NCBI RefSeq assembly: GCF_023184515.1
Contig: NZ_JAAHBP010000001.1
Span: forward strand, 1,178,001-1,242,000
Direction: 5' to 3'
Source: Streptomyces sp. D2-8
Lineage (GTDB): Bacteria; Actinomycetota; Actinomycetes; Streptomycetales; Streptomycetaceae
Length of the DNA stretch: 64,000 nucleotides
Shown: one piece after another, positions 8,439-16,755 of the stretch
Layout: each line of letters begins with the position of its first letter
How positions within the stretch are numbered: position 1 is the first letter of the stretch
The notes under the pieces: model-generated
The model's input: the letters and a program-made list of their open reading frames with translations, nothing else
The model's database searches: none
What the model was told of the DNA's origin: nothing
Translations under genes and position numbers: made by a program

Positions 8439-8867
8439 ATGACTGACCAGATACCGCGTCTCGACCACGTCGTCCTCTGGGTGCGCGACCCGCTCGCCGC
8501 CGCCGACTTCTACGAGAAGGCCGTCGGCTTGGAGGCGGTCCGGCTCGCGGAGTTCGCGGCGGGTGAGGTGCCGTTCCCCTCCGTGCGCGTCAACGACGTG
8601 ACCATCCTCGACCTCATGCCGCTGAGCTTCGCGGAGCGCATGACGATGCTGCCCGGCTCCGCCGACAGCGCGGGGCACCCGGTCAACCATGTCTGCCTGT
8701 CGCTGCCCCGCGGCGATTTCGACGCCCTCCTCAGCCGCCTCGGGGAACGCTCCGTACCGATGTCCGATCTTGCCCACGACTCCTTCGGAGCCCGGGGCAA
8801 GGCCACCTGCAGCTTCTACTTCCGCGACCCGGACGGCAACGTCTTCGAGGCCCGGCACTACGACTGA
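8439..8867 (+). CDS. VOC (glyoxalase/dioxygenase fold) family protein
   Basis: A 142-residue protein of the vicinal oxygen chelate superfamily. Two beta-alpha-beta-beta-beta modules are visible: RLDHVVLWVRDPLAAADFYEK at the N-terminus, with the usual His after the first strand, and NHVCLSLPRGDFDALLSRL in the second half, ending with FYFRDPDGNVFEARHYD, where the last Glu is the typical metal ligand. Members include glyoxalase I, extradiol dioxygenases and antibiotic-binding proteins, and the sequence alone does not separate these. The ATG at 8439 places the conserved LDHV motif near the N-terminus; the longer frame from 8226 is not supported. Confidence 0.85.
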   Translation: MTDQIPRLDHVVLWVRDPLAAADFYEKAVGLEAVRLAEFAAGEVPFPSVRVNDVTILDLMPLSFAERMTMLPGSADSAGHPVNHVCLSLPRGDFDALLSRLGERSVPMSDLAHDSFGARGKATCSFYFRDPDGNVFEARHYD

Positions 8868-8901
8868 CCGGGGCCGGGACGACGACTGACCGGGCCCGGG
8901 G

Positions 8902-9456
8902 TCAGAAGAGCGGCTCGGGAAGCACCCCTTCCAGGGCGAGCAGCCTCCGCTTGGTCTCCAGGCCGCCCCCGAAGCCGCCGATGCCGCCGCCGCTCTCGAC
9001 GACCCGGTGACAGGGCACCACCACCGGCAGCGGATTGGCACCCATCGCCATGCCCACGGCCTGGGCGGCGCCCGGCTGGCCGACCCGCCCGGCCAGGTCG
9101 CCGTATCCGACGACCGATCCGTACGGCACGCCCGAGGCCAGTTCGCGCAGGACCTCCCGGTTGAAGCCGGAGATCAGCGACCAGTCCAGCGGCAGGTCGA
9201 AGTCGCGTCGCTCACCGGCGAAGTAGGCCTCGAACTGGCGTATCGCCTCGGCCAGCAGCGGGGAGCCGGGCGCCTCGACGGGCTCGGTGCCCAGCCGTGA
9301 CGCCAGCCGCTCGACGGCCCGGTCCCGCACCGCGTCGGCGGCGTGGAACACGACGTTGACCAGGCCGTCCCGGCTCGCGGCCAGCAGCAACGGCCCGATC
9401 CCGCTCTCGACGACCGCCCACACGACCCGCGGCCCGACTTGCTCTCGGCTGTCCAT
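8902..9456 (-). CDS. ogt: Methylated-DNA--protein-cysteine S-methyltransferase
   Basis: A 184-residue suicide repair protein that removes alkyl groups from O6-alkylguanine. The active site PCHRV (about residue 147-151) is intact, preceded by the DNA-binding helix region VPYGSVVGYGDLAGRVGQP and AQAVGMAMGANPLPVV with the arginine/asparagine finger area, and followed by GGIGGFGGGLETKRRLLALEG. It starts with ATG at 9456. A perfect RecA-independent damage promoter lies directly upstream (9463-9485, minus strand), placing the transcription start at or next to the ATG, so the mRNA is likely leaderless. It converges with nothing: the gdp gene behind it is also on the minus strand, about 50 bp upstream on the map's right. 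Confidence 0.95.
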   Translation of the reverse strand: MDSREQVGPRVVWAVVESGIGPLLLAASRDGLVNVVFHAADAVRDRAVERLASRLGTEPVEAPGSPLLAEAIRQFEAYFAGERRDFDLPLDWSLISGFNREVLRELASGVPYGSVVGYGDLAGRVGQPGAAQAVGMAMGANPLPVVVPCHRVVESGGGIGGFGGGLETKRRLLALEGVLPEPLF

Positions 9457-9462
9457 GCGCCC

Positions 9463-9485
9463 ACAGTAGGACCCGCCACTGACAA
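9463..9485 (-). promoter_or_regulatory. RecA-independent DNA-damage (PafBC-type) promoter of ogt
   Basis: On the minus strand the sequence reads TTGTCAGTG, 8 nt, TACTGT, an exact match to the actinobacterial RecA-NDp consensus TTGTCRGTG-N8-TANNNT, recognised with the PafB/PafC activator. The -10 ends 7 bases before the ogt ATG, so transcription should begin at the start codon or within a base or two of it. Confidence 0.85.
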
Positions 9486-9507
9486 TGCCGCCGGGCGGAA
9501 CCCCGGA

Positions 9508-10380
9508 TCAGCCGCCCACGGCCTTTCGCACCACATCCGGCTTGTTGGTGATGATCCCGTCGACCCCGTACCCGGCGACCCGCTGGGCCGTCCTCCCGTC
9601 GTCGACCGTCCAGGCGAAGACCTCCAGCGGCTTGTCGTGCGGTCCGTCGAACGCCTGCACGGAGGACACGTACGCCGGGGACAGCGAGCTGTACGAGGGG
9701 TTGATCTGGTCGGCGAACTCGGCGTAATAGAGCAGGTCCGAGACCGGCGGCGTCCCCAGGAGGCCCGTCTTCACGCCGGGCTTCAGCTCGTGCACCGCCC
9801 GCACGCTGTCCGGGCTGAAGCTCTGCACGATCAGCCGGCCGGCCAGATGCGACCGGTCGAGCCAGCCCTCGTTGCTGAGGACTTTCAGGGTCTGCCGCTC
9901 GATGCCCGGGTACAGCTCCGGGTTCTTGATCTCCAGGAGCAGCTTCTGGTGGTGACGCTCCAAGCGGTCCGTGAACTGCTCCAGCGTCGGCACGCGCGTG
10001 CCCGCGTACGCGGGTCCGAACCAGCTGCCCGCGTCCAGACGCGCGATTTCCGCTGCGGTGAAGTCCTTCACCTTCCAGGGAGCCCGGCCCGGGAAGACCT
10101 CCTCGGCGTCGGTGGTGCGCCGCAGGTTGTCGTCGTGGATGACGACCAGCTCGCCGTCCCTGGTTCGCTGCACGTCGTTCTCCACCCAGCGGATGCCCAG
10201 CTCCGCCGCTCTGTCCACGGCGGCCAGGGTGTTCTCGGGCGCGTACGCGGAGGCACCCCGGTGCGCGATGACCAGCGGCGACGTGCTGCCCCCCGCGGCC
10301 TGGGCGGGGGCGGCGGGGAACAGCAGGGCGGCGGTTCCCAGGAGTGCGGTGGTCGAGGCGGCAACAGCGCGCGCGTGCAT
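9508..10380 (-). CDS. Secreted glycerophosphodiester phosphodiesterase
   Basis: A 290-residue exported enzyme hydrolysing deacylated phospholipids such as glycerophosphocholine to glycerol-3-phosphate and the alcohol. A Sec signal peptide covers about residues 1-27 (MHARAVAASTTALLG, ending AQAAGG). The catalytic GDPD motif follows directly: VIAHRGASAYAPENTLAA, with His and Arg of HRG, the Glu of PEN, then WVENDVQRTRDGELVVIHDD with the second His. VKDFTAAEIARLDAGSWF is also typical. The start at 10380 is preceded by GAGGAG with 5-nt spacing; the longer frame to 10575 is rejected because it would bury the signal peptide. Scavenging of phosphate and glycerol outside the cell is the likely role. 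Confidence 0.92.
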   Translation of the reverse strand: MHARAVAASTTALLGTAALLFPAAPAQAAGGSTSPLVIAHRGASAYAPENTLAAVDRAAELGIRWVENDVQRTRDGELVVIHDDNLRRTTDAEEVFPGRAPWKVKDFTAAEIARLDAGSWFGPAYAGTRVPTLEQFTDRLERHHQKLLLEIKNPELYPGIERQTLKVLSNEGWLDRSHLAGRLIVQSFSPDSVRAVHELKPGVKTGLLGTPPVSDLLYYAEFADQINPSYSSLSPAYVSSVQAFDGPHDKPLEVFAWTVDDGRTAQRVAGYGVDGIITNKPDVVRKAVGG

Positions 10381-10669
10381 GCGTACTCCTCGCGACGAGC
10401 GATCGGCGACATCACAGACAGCACAACTGTGACAGCAGAGGGTCAACGCGAGAGGGGTACGGGATGGCCACACGCTGAACGGGGATGACCCAACTCCGCT
10501 CACCGGTACCGCACAACTGCGGCAAGGCCGTGTTTCTTTGCCGGAAAGTCGTTCGACCATTCCGGTGGGGGTCATACTCTCTGCGTCAACCCTGACCGCT
10601 CGTGCGGTCCTGGGAGGGGGCGCACATCAGGTATTCCGGGACGTTCACGGGCGGGAAGGGCAGCCGCGC

Positions 10670-11536
10670 ATGCAGGGCACGGTCGACGGATTCAGCTATG
10701 GCCTGGTCACACCCCTGGTGGCCTACTTCATGGCCTTTCTCGGTGGCGCTCTCGGCTTGCGCTGCACCACCAGATCCATGCTCGTCTCGCAGTCCTGGCG
10801 CCCCGGCTGGCTCGCCCTCGGCTCCGCCGCCATCGGCTCCGGCATTTGGACCATGCACTTCGTCGCGATGATGGGATTCACCGTCCGGGGGACCTCGATC
10901 CACTACGACAGGGCGATGACCTTCGCGAGCCTGGCCGTGGCGATCGTCATGGTGGGCGTCGGGATCTTCATCGTCGGCTACCGGGGAGCCCGCGGGACGG
11001 CCCTGTTCACCGGCGGGACCATCACCGGCCTCGGCATCGCGTCGATGCACTACCTCGGCATGGCCAGCATGAGCCTGGACGGGAAGCTGGAGTACAACAC
11101 CGTCACGGTCGGCATCTCCGTCGTCATCGCCATGGGCGCCGCCACCGCAGCCCTGTGGGCCGCCGGCCAGGTCAGGGGCTTCCTGTGGAGCGTGGGCGCC
11201 AGCCTCGTCATGGGACTGGCCGTCAGCGGCATGCACTACACCGGTATGGCCGCCCTCAGCGTCCACCTGCACGGCACGGATGAACCCACCACGGGAGATT
11301 CGCCCGCGAGCCTGCTCGCACCCATGCTGATCGGCCCGCTCGCCTTCCTGCTTCTCGCGGGCGTCGTGGTGATGTTCGATCCGCTGATGGTCATGGGGAA
11401 GCCCGCCGTCGTCCCCGTCGAGCAGAAGCCCGGCATCCCCGCCCACACCCACGTCCGGCACTCCGCCCACCGCCTGCGGTTCCGTCCCCGCCGGACCTTT
11501 GAGCACCGGGGGTCCCGCACCCCACAGAACCGCTGA
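10670..11536 (+). CDS. MHYT-domain integral membrane sensor protein
   Basis: A 288-residue membrane protein with seven hydrophobic segments and three MHYT-type repeats: MHFVAM (about residue 61), MHYLGM (about 127) and MHYTGM (about 189). MHYT domains are proposed to bind copper through the conserved Met and His and to sense O2, CO or NO. In other bacteria the domain is fused to GGDEF/EAL or kinase modules; here only a short basic tail ([15 protein letters not shown]) follows, so no output domain is present. The ATG at 10670 follows GGGAAGGG. A longer frame from 10538 adds a hydrophilic leader without family similarity. It ends about 40 bp before the uvrB start. Confidence 0.9.
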   Translation: MQGTVDGFSYGLVTPLVAYFMAFLGGALGLRCTTRSMLVSQSWRPGWLALGSAAIGSGIWTMHFVAMMGFTVRGTSIHYDRAMTFASLAVAIVMVGVGIFIVGYRGARGTALFTGGTITGLGIASMHYLGMASMSLDGKLEYNTVTVGISVVIAMGAATAALWAAGQVRGFLWSVGASLVMGLAVSGMHYTGMAALSVHLHGTDEPTTGDSPASLLAPMLIGPLAFLLLAGVVVMFDPLMVMGKPAVVPVEQKPGIPAHTHVRHSAHRLRFRPRRTFEHRGSRTPQNR

Positions 11537-11546
11537 TCAGAGCCCG

Positions 11547-11569
11547 TTGTCAGTGCGGGGTCGTACGGT
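11547..11569 (+). promoter_or_regulatory. RecA-independent DNA-damage (PafBC-type) promoter of uvrB
   Basis: TTGTCAGTG, 8 nt (CGGGGTCG), TACGGT: exact consensus. The -10 ends 8 bases before the uvrB ATG at 11577, and no Shine-Dalgarno sequence fits between them, so uvrB mRNA from this promoter should be leaderless. The site lies just past the stop of the MHYT gene. Confidence 0.85.
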
Positions 11570-11576
11570 GGATCCC

Positions 11577-13721
11577 ATGCGGCCCGTTTCAAAGATCGAA
11601 CGCACGGTGGCGCCCTTCGAGGTCGTCAGCCCCTACCAGCCGAACGGCGACCAGCCGACGGCCATCGCCGATCTCGCCCGGCGCATCGAGGCGGGTGAGA
11701 AGAACGTCGTGCTGCTCGGCGCGACCGGCACCGGCAAGTCCGCCACCACCGCGTGGATGATCGAGAAGCTCCAGCGCCCCACGCTCGTGATGGCGCCGAA
11801 CAAGACACTGGCCGCCCAGCTGGCGAACGAGTTCCGCGAGCTGCTCCCGAACAACGCCGTCGAGTACTTCGTCTCGTACTACGACTACTACCAGCCCGAG
11901 GCGTACGTCCCGCAGTCGGACACCTACATCGAGAAGGACTCCTCGATCAACGAGGAGGTCGAGCGCCTGCGCCACTCCGCGACCAACTCGCTGCTCACCC
12001 GCCGCGACGTCGTCGTGGTCGCCTCGGTCTCCTGCATCTACGGTCTCGGCACCCCGCAGGAGTACGTGGACCGTATGGTCCCCCTCCGCGTCGGCGAGGA
12101 GATCGACCGCGACGAGCTGCTGCGCCGCTTCGTGGACATCCAGTACACGCGCAACGACATGGCCTTCGCGCGCGGCACCTTCCGCGTCCGCGGCGACACC
12201 ATCGAGATCTTCCCGGTCTACGAGGAGCTGGCCGTCCGCATCGAGATGTTCGGCGACGAGATCGAGGCGCTGTCCACCCTGCACCCGCTCACCGGCGAGA
12301 TCATCAGCGACGACGAGCACCTCTACGTCTTCCCGGCCTCCCACTACGTCGCAGGACCCGAGCGCCTGGAGCGGGCCGTCAACGACATCGAGAAGGAGCT
12401 GGCCGAGCGCCTGACGGAGCTGGAGAAGCAGGGCAAGCTGCTGGAGGCCCAGCGCCTGCGCATGCGGACCACGTACGACATCGAGATGCTGCGCCAGATC
12501 GGCAGCTGCTCCGGCGTCGAGAACTACTCGATGCACTTCGACGGCCGCTCGCCCGGCTCACCGCCGAACACTCTGCTGGACTACTTCCCGGACGACTTCC
12601 TCCTCGTCATCGACGAGTCGCACGTCACCGTTCCGCAGATCGGCGCCATGTACGAGGGTGACGCCTCCCGTAAGCGCACCCTCGTCGACCACGGCTTCCG
12701 GCTGCCCTCCGCCCTGGACAACCGCCCCCTGAAGTGGGAGGAGTTCCAGGAGCGCATCGGCCAGACGGTCTACCTGTCGGCCACCCCCGGGAACTACGAG
12801 ATGTCCCGCTCGGACGGCGTCGTCGAGCAGATCATCCGCCCCACCGGCCTCGTCGACCCGGAGGTCGTCGTCAAGCCCACCGAGGGCCAGATCGACGACC
12901 TGGTGCACGAGATCCGGCAGCGCACCGAGAAGGACGAGCGCGTCCTGGTCACCACGCTCACCAAGAAGATGGCCGAGGACCTCACGGACTACTTCCTGGA
13001 GCTGGGCATCCAGGTGCGCTATCTGCACAGCGACGTCGACACCCTGCGCCGTGTCGAACTGCTGCGTGAACTGCGCGCGGGCGAGTACGACGTGCTGGTC
13101 GGCATCAACCTCCTGCGCGAGGGCCTCGACCTGCCCGAGGTGTCCCTGGTGGCGATCCTGGACGCGGACAAGGAGGGCTTCCTGCGCTCCGGCACGTCCC
13201 TGATCCAGACCATCGGCCGCGCCGCTCGCAACGTGTCCGGCCAGGTCCACATGTACGCCGACAAGATCACCCCGGCGATGGAGAAGGCCATCGACGAGAC
13301 GAACCGGCGCCGCGAGAAGCAGATCGCCTACAACACGGAACGGGGCATCGACCCCCAGCCCCTGCGCAAGAAGATCAACGACATCGTCGCCCAGATCGCC
13401 CGCGAGGACATCGACACCGAGCAACTGCTCGGCTCGGGCTACCGCAAGGCGAAGAAGGACGGCGGCGGCACCAAGGCGCCCGTGCCCTCCCTCGGCAAGG
13501 CGGCCGGGGCGGCCAAGTCCGCCAAGGGCAAGGGCAAGACCAAGGAGACGGTGCCGACCGACCGCCCCGCGGCCGAACTGGCCGAACAGATCGAGGAGCT
13601 CACCGCGCGGATGCGGGCCGCCGCCGCGGAGCTCCAGTTCGAGATCGCGGCCCGACTGCGCGACGAGGTCTCGGAGATGAAGAAGGAGCTGCGCCAGATG
13701 AAGGAGGCGGGCCTGGCCTGA
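11577..13721 (+). CDS. uvrB: Excinuclease ABC subunit B
   Basis: A 714-residue helicase-like damage-verification subunit of nucleotide excision repair. Walker A is LGATGTGKS (about residues 44-52). The beta-hairpin region that grips damaged DNA is [17 protein letters not shown] (about 97-113). DESHVTVPQ is the DEAD-like Walker B, and the helicase motif VI is [12 protein letters not shown]. The C-terminal UVR domain that contacts UvrC is seen as [23 protein letters not shown] (split here: [16 protein letters not shown]). A Lys-rich linker ([18 protein letters not shown], about residues 645-662) precedes it. Start ATG at 11577 is favoured by the promoter position; the frame open to 11499 overlaps the upstream gene. 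Confidence 0.98.
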   Translation: MRPVSKIERTVAPFEVVSPYQPNGDQPTAIADLARRIEAGEKNVVLLGATGTGKSATTAWMIEKLQRPTLVMAPNKTLAAQLANEFRELLPNNAVEYFVSYYDYYQPEAYVPQSDTYIEKDSSINEEVERLRHSATNSLLTRRDVVVVASVSCIYGLGTPQEYVDRMVPLRVGEEIDRDELLRRFVDIQYTRNDMAFARGTFRVRGDTIEIFPVYEELAVRIEMFGDEIEALSTLHPLTGEIISDDEHLYVFPASHYVAGPERLERAVNDIEKELAERLTELEKQGKLLEAQRLRMRTTYDIEMLRQIGSCSGVENYSMHFDGRSPGSPPNTLLDYFPDDFLLVIDESHVTVPQIGAMYEGDASRKRTLVDHGFRLPSALDNRPLKWEEFQERIGQTVYLSATPGNYEMSRSDGVVEQIIRPTGLVDPEVVVKPTEGQIDDLVHEIRQRTEKDERVLVTTLTKKMAEDLTDYFLELGIQVRYLHSDVDTLRRVELLRELRAGEYDVLVGINLLREGLDLPEVSLVAILDADKEGFLRSGTSLIQTIGRAARNVSGQVHMYADKITPAMEKAIDETNRRREKQIAYNTERGIDPQPLRKKINDIVAQIAREDIDTEQLLGSGYRKAKKDGGGTKAPVPSLGKAAGAAKSAKGKGKTKETVPTDRPAAELAEQIEELTARMRAAAAELQFEIAARLRDEVSEMKKELRQMKEAGLA

Positions 13722-13771
13722 CAGCCTGCCGCGTACGCGCAGTGTTGCAAGACCGACACAAAGTGCGGACC

Positions 13772-13795
13772 GGGGTACGTCGCTGTCAGTACCCC
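13772..13795 (+). repeat. 7-bp inverted repeat in the terD upstream region
   Basis: GGGGTAC (13772-13778) and GTACCCC (13789-13795) are perfect inverted repeats separated by 10 nt. The right arm lies inside the predicted terD promoter spacer, so the repeat could be an operator; a weak hairpin is the alternative. Confidence 0.4.
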
Positions 13796-13805
13796 TGCGT
13801 AGGGT
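13783..13805 (+). promoter_or_regulatory. Probable damage-type promoter of the terD operon (two mismatches)
   Basis: CTGTCAGTA, 8 nt (CCCCTGCG), TAGGGT resembles the RecA-NDp consensus with correct 8-nt spacing and a valid -10, but differs at the first and last positions of the upstream element. It sits 55 bp before the GTG of the terD gene. Function as a PafBC promoter is plausible rather than proven. Confidence 0.5.
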
Positions 13806-13860
13806 TCTGGTCAACCGCGACTGCGCGGCAACAGGGGACGTTCGAGAGGGGAATCAGCGC

Positions 13861-14439
13861 GTGACCGTCAACATGACCAAGGGTCAGGCCATCAGTCTGC
13901 AGAAGAGCGACGGCGGCAGCCTGACCGCGGTTCGCATGGGTCTCGGTTGGCAGGCGGCTCCCCGGCGCGGCCTGTTCGGCTCGCGCACGCGCGAGATCGA
14001 CCTCGACGCCTCCGCCGTCCTGTTCGCGGACAAGCAGCCGGTCGACGTCGTCTTCTTCCGCCACCTGGTGAGCGACGACGGCTCGGTGCGCCACACCGGT
14101 GACAACCTCGTCGGCGGTGTCGGCCAGGGCGGCGACGACGAGGCGATCCTCGTCGACCTCGCGCGGGTCCCGGTCCACATCGACCAGATCGTCTTCACCG
14201 TGAACTCCTTCACGGGCCAGACCTTCCAGGAGGTGCAGAACGCGTTCTGCCGCCTGGTCGACGAGACCAACGGCCAGGAGCTCGCCCGCTACACGCTCGC
14301 CGGCGGCGGCCAGTACACGGCCCAGATCATGGCCAAGGTCCACCGTTCCGGCCAGGGCTGGACGATGACGGCCCTGGGCAACCCGGCCAACGGCCGTACC
14401 TTCCAGGACCTGATGCCGGCGATCCTGCCAGTGCTCTGA
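13861..14439 (+). CDS. terD: TerD-family tellurium/stress resistance protein
   Basis: A 192-residue cytoplasmic TerD-fold protein beginning with GTG at 13861 (MTVNMTKGQAISLQKSDGG). Family marks are LGWQAAP (about residues 26-32), REIDLDASAVLF with acidic calcium-coordinating residues, a second acidic loop (DNLVGGVGQGGDDEAILVDL, about 80-99), and VNSFTGQTFQEVQNAFCRLVD. TerD proteins bind Ca2+ through the paired acidic loops and belong to tellurite, colicin and phage-resistance clusters whose true cellular job is still debated. It is the first gene of a three-gene Ter group with the TerD fusion protein 75 bp downstream and terC further on. Confidence 0.92.
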   Translation: MTVNMTKGQAISLQKSDGGSLTAVRMGLGWQAAPRRGLFGSRTREIDLDASAVLFADKQPVDVVFFRHLVSDDGSVRHTGDNLVGGVGQGGDDEAILVDLARVPVHIDQIVFTVNSFTGQTFQEVQNAFCRLVDETNGQELARYTLAGGGQYTAQIMAKVHRSGQGWTMTALGNPANGRTFQDLMPAILPVL

Positions 14440-14445
14440 GAGCGC

Positions 14446-14469
14446 CCGGGCCCCGGTCGGCGGGCCCGG
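14446..14469. other. Short GC hairpin between terD and the TerD-fusion gene
   Basis: CCGGGCCC (14446-14453) pairs perfectly with GGGCCCGG (14462-14469) across an 8-nt loop. There is no T tract. It may attenuate transcription between the two genes or stabilise the terD mRNA end. Confidence 0.4.
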
Positions 14470-14514
14470 CGAGCAGCACGCGACCTCACACAACGACACA
14501 GGGGGACGAAGGCG

Positions 14515-16533
14515 ATGACGGCCGAGCTGGTGCGGGGGCAGAACCACCCGCTCTCCCAGGCCCGTCTCGAGATCCGGATCTCGGCTGGTACGCCGATCGT
14601 GGCCGTGGCCGCGCTCGGCGACGAGAACGGCCGGATCCACGGCGTGGAGTGGGTGGCCCACCCGGGCGCACCCACCCAGCCAGGTCTCGAGGTCTCCCGT
14701 CAGGCCGCCGCCGACCATCGCCTTGCGGTGGACCTGGACGCCGTGCCGGAGGCAGTCCACCGTGTCAGCGTGCTGCTCGCCCTCCCCGTGAGCGGGACGG
14801 GCCCGGTCCGTTTCGGCGCGGTGGCCGCCCCCTTCGTCGCCGTCACCGGCCTCGACGGTGGCGAGGTCGCCAGCTACACCATCACCGGCCTGGAGGCCGA
14901 GTCGGCCGTCGTCGCCCTGGAGCTCTACCGCCGGCAGGGCGCCTGGAAGGTGCGAGCCGTCGGCCAGGGCTACGCGGGCGGCCTCGCCGAACTCCTCACC
15001 GACCAGGGCCTGCCGCAGGCCCGTCAGCTCGCCGACAGCATCAACGACGCGGTGGCCCAGGGGCTGGCCCGCTCGGTGCAGGCGCCCCCGCCGCGCACCG
15101 CGGACGGTAACCGCTCCCGGCAGGCAGCGGCTCCCGCCCTCGGCCCGGACCAGGGCGGCACCGTGCCTCAGCCCCCTCCCGTGCCGCCGGTGTCCCCGTA
15201 CAGCGGTCAGACGCCCGGCGGTCCCGGGCAGCCCGCTCCGCAGCAGCCGTCGTATCCGGGCGCCGAGCCGGACCCCCACGCCGTCACCCAGCCGTCCGCG
15301 CCGACGGCCGGTGGCCCGATCGACTACAGCCACCCGCGCCGCCAGAACGCCGCTCCGCCACCGCCCCCGCCGACCGCGCCTCCGGCCGCCCCCGGGCAGC
15401 CCGCACAGCCCGTCGCGGGTGACGCGACCGGCTGGTCCATGGAGGAGCGGCTCTACAACCAGGTGTGGGGCATGTTCGAGGACCTGGCCCGCACCACCGC
15501 CGCCTACCGCAGCGCCGTCGACTTCGCCGAGTCACGCATGGACAAGGAGCTGGAGCAGGTCCTCTCCGACCCGCGCAGCCGGATCGGCGGGCAGGGCGAC
15601 GCCGCCCGCGAGGCGGTCCGGGCCCGGCACGCCCAGCTCGTCGCACAGGCCCGGGAGGCCCTCGACCGGGACCTCGCCCAGCTCGCGGCCGAGGCCGACG
15701 TCGTCGAGCCGGCCCTGCCGCCGGCGTACGCCCGCTGGGACAACCCGGCGTGGCACTCCTACCGGGTGCCGATGGAGATCCCCATGGCCCTGCGCCTGGG
15801 CGATCTCCACCTCCCCGAGGACGACCGGATCCGCATCCCGATGCTGGTCCGGCTGCCGCTGGAGCGGGGCCTGTGGATCGACAGCGGACCGGCCGGATCG
15901 TCCGACGGTTCGTTCACCGACTCCCACGCCATGAGCCGTCTCGCCATGGATACGGCGGTCGCGCACGCGGGCCGGCTGCTCGCCGTCTACCCGGCGGGCG
16001 AGTTCACCGTCCATGTCATCGACCCGGCCGGCTCGGGGGCTCAGCCGCTGGCGCCCCTCGTGCAGGCCGGTGTGCTCGCGGCCCCGCCCGCGCTCGGCGC
16101 CGCCGGCGTGGCGGACGTGCTGGGCCGGCTCACCCAGCGGGTCGACCTGGTGCAGATGGCGGTCCGGGGCGGCGCCGCCGACTCCCTCCCGCCCGGTTTC
16201 GACACGTCTCAGCAGCTGCTGATCGTCAACGACTTCCCGCACGGCTTCGACGACCGGGCCGTGAACCAGCTGCGCTACCTCGCCGACGAGGGCCCCGCCT
16301 TCGGTGTCCACCTGATGATGGTGGCCGACCGGGAGGAGTCCTCCGGGTACGGGCCTTTGCTCGACCCGCTGTGGCGTTCGCTGCTGCGACTGACACCGGT
16401 GGCCGACGATCACCTCGCCGACCCGTGGGTCGGTCATGCCTGGACGTACGAGCCCTCGCTCGTGCCGTCCGGCAGCAAGGTCCTCCAGCAGGTGCTGAAC
16501 CAGGTGGCCGCTGCCCGCACCAAGTTCACGTAA
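14515..16533 (+). CDS. TerD domain fused to a degenerate FtsK/SpoIIIE-like module
   Basis: A 672-residue modular protein. Residues 1-180 form a TerD-like domain (MTAELVRGQNHPLS ... VALELYRRQGAWKVRAVGQGYAGGLAELL). Residues about 190-310 are a Pro/Gln/Gly-rich linker. Residues about 315-420 are helical and coiled-coil-like (MEERLYNQVWGMFEDLARTT, AQAREALDRDLAQLAAEAD). The C-terminal part resembles an FtsK ATPase core: VHVIDPAG, a Walker B-like QLLIVNDFP at about 567, and LRYLADEGPAFGVHLMMVADR, the counterpart of FtsK's GIHL...ATQR. The place where Walker A should be (GLWIDSGPAGSSDG, about 453-466) lacks GK[ST], so ATP hydrolysis is doubtful. The gene follows terD and precedes terC, suggesting a stress-response complex. 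Confidence 0.8.
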   Translation: MTAELVRGQNHPLSQARLEIRISAGTPIVAVAALGDENGRIHGVEWVAHPGAPTQPGLEVSRQAAADHRLAVDLDAVPEAVHRVSVLLALPVSGTGPVRFGAVAAPFVAVTGLDGGEVASYTITGLEAESAVVALELYRRQGAWKVRAVGQGYAGGLAELLTDQGLPQARQLADSINDAVAQGLARSVQAPPPRTADGNRSRQAAAPALGPDQGGTVPQPPPVPPVSPYSGQTPGGPGQPAPQQPSYPGAEPDPHAVTQPSAPTAGGPIDYSHPRRQNAAPPPPPPTAPPAAPGQPAQPVAGDATGWSMEERLYNQVWGMFEDLARTTAAYRSAVDFAESRMDKELEQVLSDPRSRIGGQGDAAREAVRARHAQLVAQAREALDRDLAQLAAEADVVEPALPPAYARWDNPAWHSYRVPMEIPMALRLGDLHLPEDDRIRIPMLVRLPLERGLWIDSGPAGSSDGSFTDSHAMSRLAMDTAVAHAGRLLAVYPAGEFTVHVIDPAGSGAQPLAPLVQAGVLAAPPALGAAGVADVLGRLTQRVDLVQMAVRGGAADSLPPGFDTSQQLLIVNDFPHGFDDRAVNQLRYLADEGPAFGVHLMMVADREESSGYGPLLDPLWRSLLRLTPVADDHLADPWVGHAWTYEPSLVPSGSKVLQQVLNQVAAARTKFT

Positions 16534-16575
16534 AGCTCCCTGACCAGGCATTTTGGCCATTCTTTTGCCAAGCTC

Positions 16576-16604
16576 TTTACCTGTTCTTGGTGATTGGGTA
16601 CTGT
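16576..16604 (+). promoter_or_regulatory. Predicted terC promoter
   Basis: TTTACC (16576-16581), a 17-nt spacer and TACTGT (16599-16604) form a plausible housekeeping promoter. The transcription start would be near 16611, exactly where the riboswitch aptamer begins. Confidence 0.55.
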
Positions 16605-16611
16605 TGACGGC

Positions 16612-16755
16612 ACGGAGGGGAGTACTCCCTGTCTGCTGCGGCGTACCCGTCAATACGGATCAGGCCAGATCCCGGGGCGCCGGCCCGTCCTTGGGTGGAA
16701 GAGACCTCCGGCAGCGACGACGCTGACATTTGCCGTTACGACTGCCGGAGGCGCA
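16612..16755 (+). ncRNA. yybP-ykoY-type Mn2+ riboswitch upstream of terC
   Basis: Conserved elements appear in order: P1 5' strand CGGAGG (16613-16618) leading into GGGGAGTA (16617-16624), an internal hairpin loop with CCGTCAATACGG (16647-16658), and AAGAGACCTCCG, whose CCTCCG (16705-16710) closes P1. The expression platform is explicit: CCTCCGGCAG (16705-16714) can instead pair perfectly with CTGCCGGAGG (16742-16751), which contains the terC ribosome-binding site 5 nt before the GTG. Forming P1 on Mn2+ binding would free the site, so this looks like a translational ON switch. TerC/Alx-type Mn2+ exporters are known targets of this riboswitch class. Confidence 0.78.
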
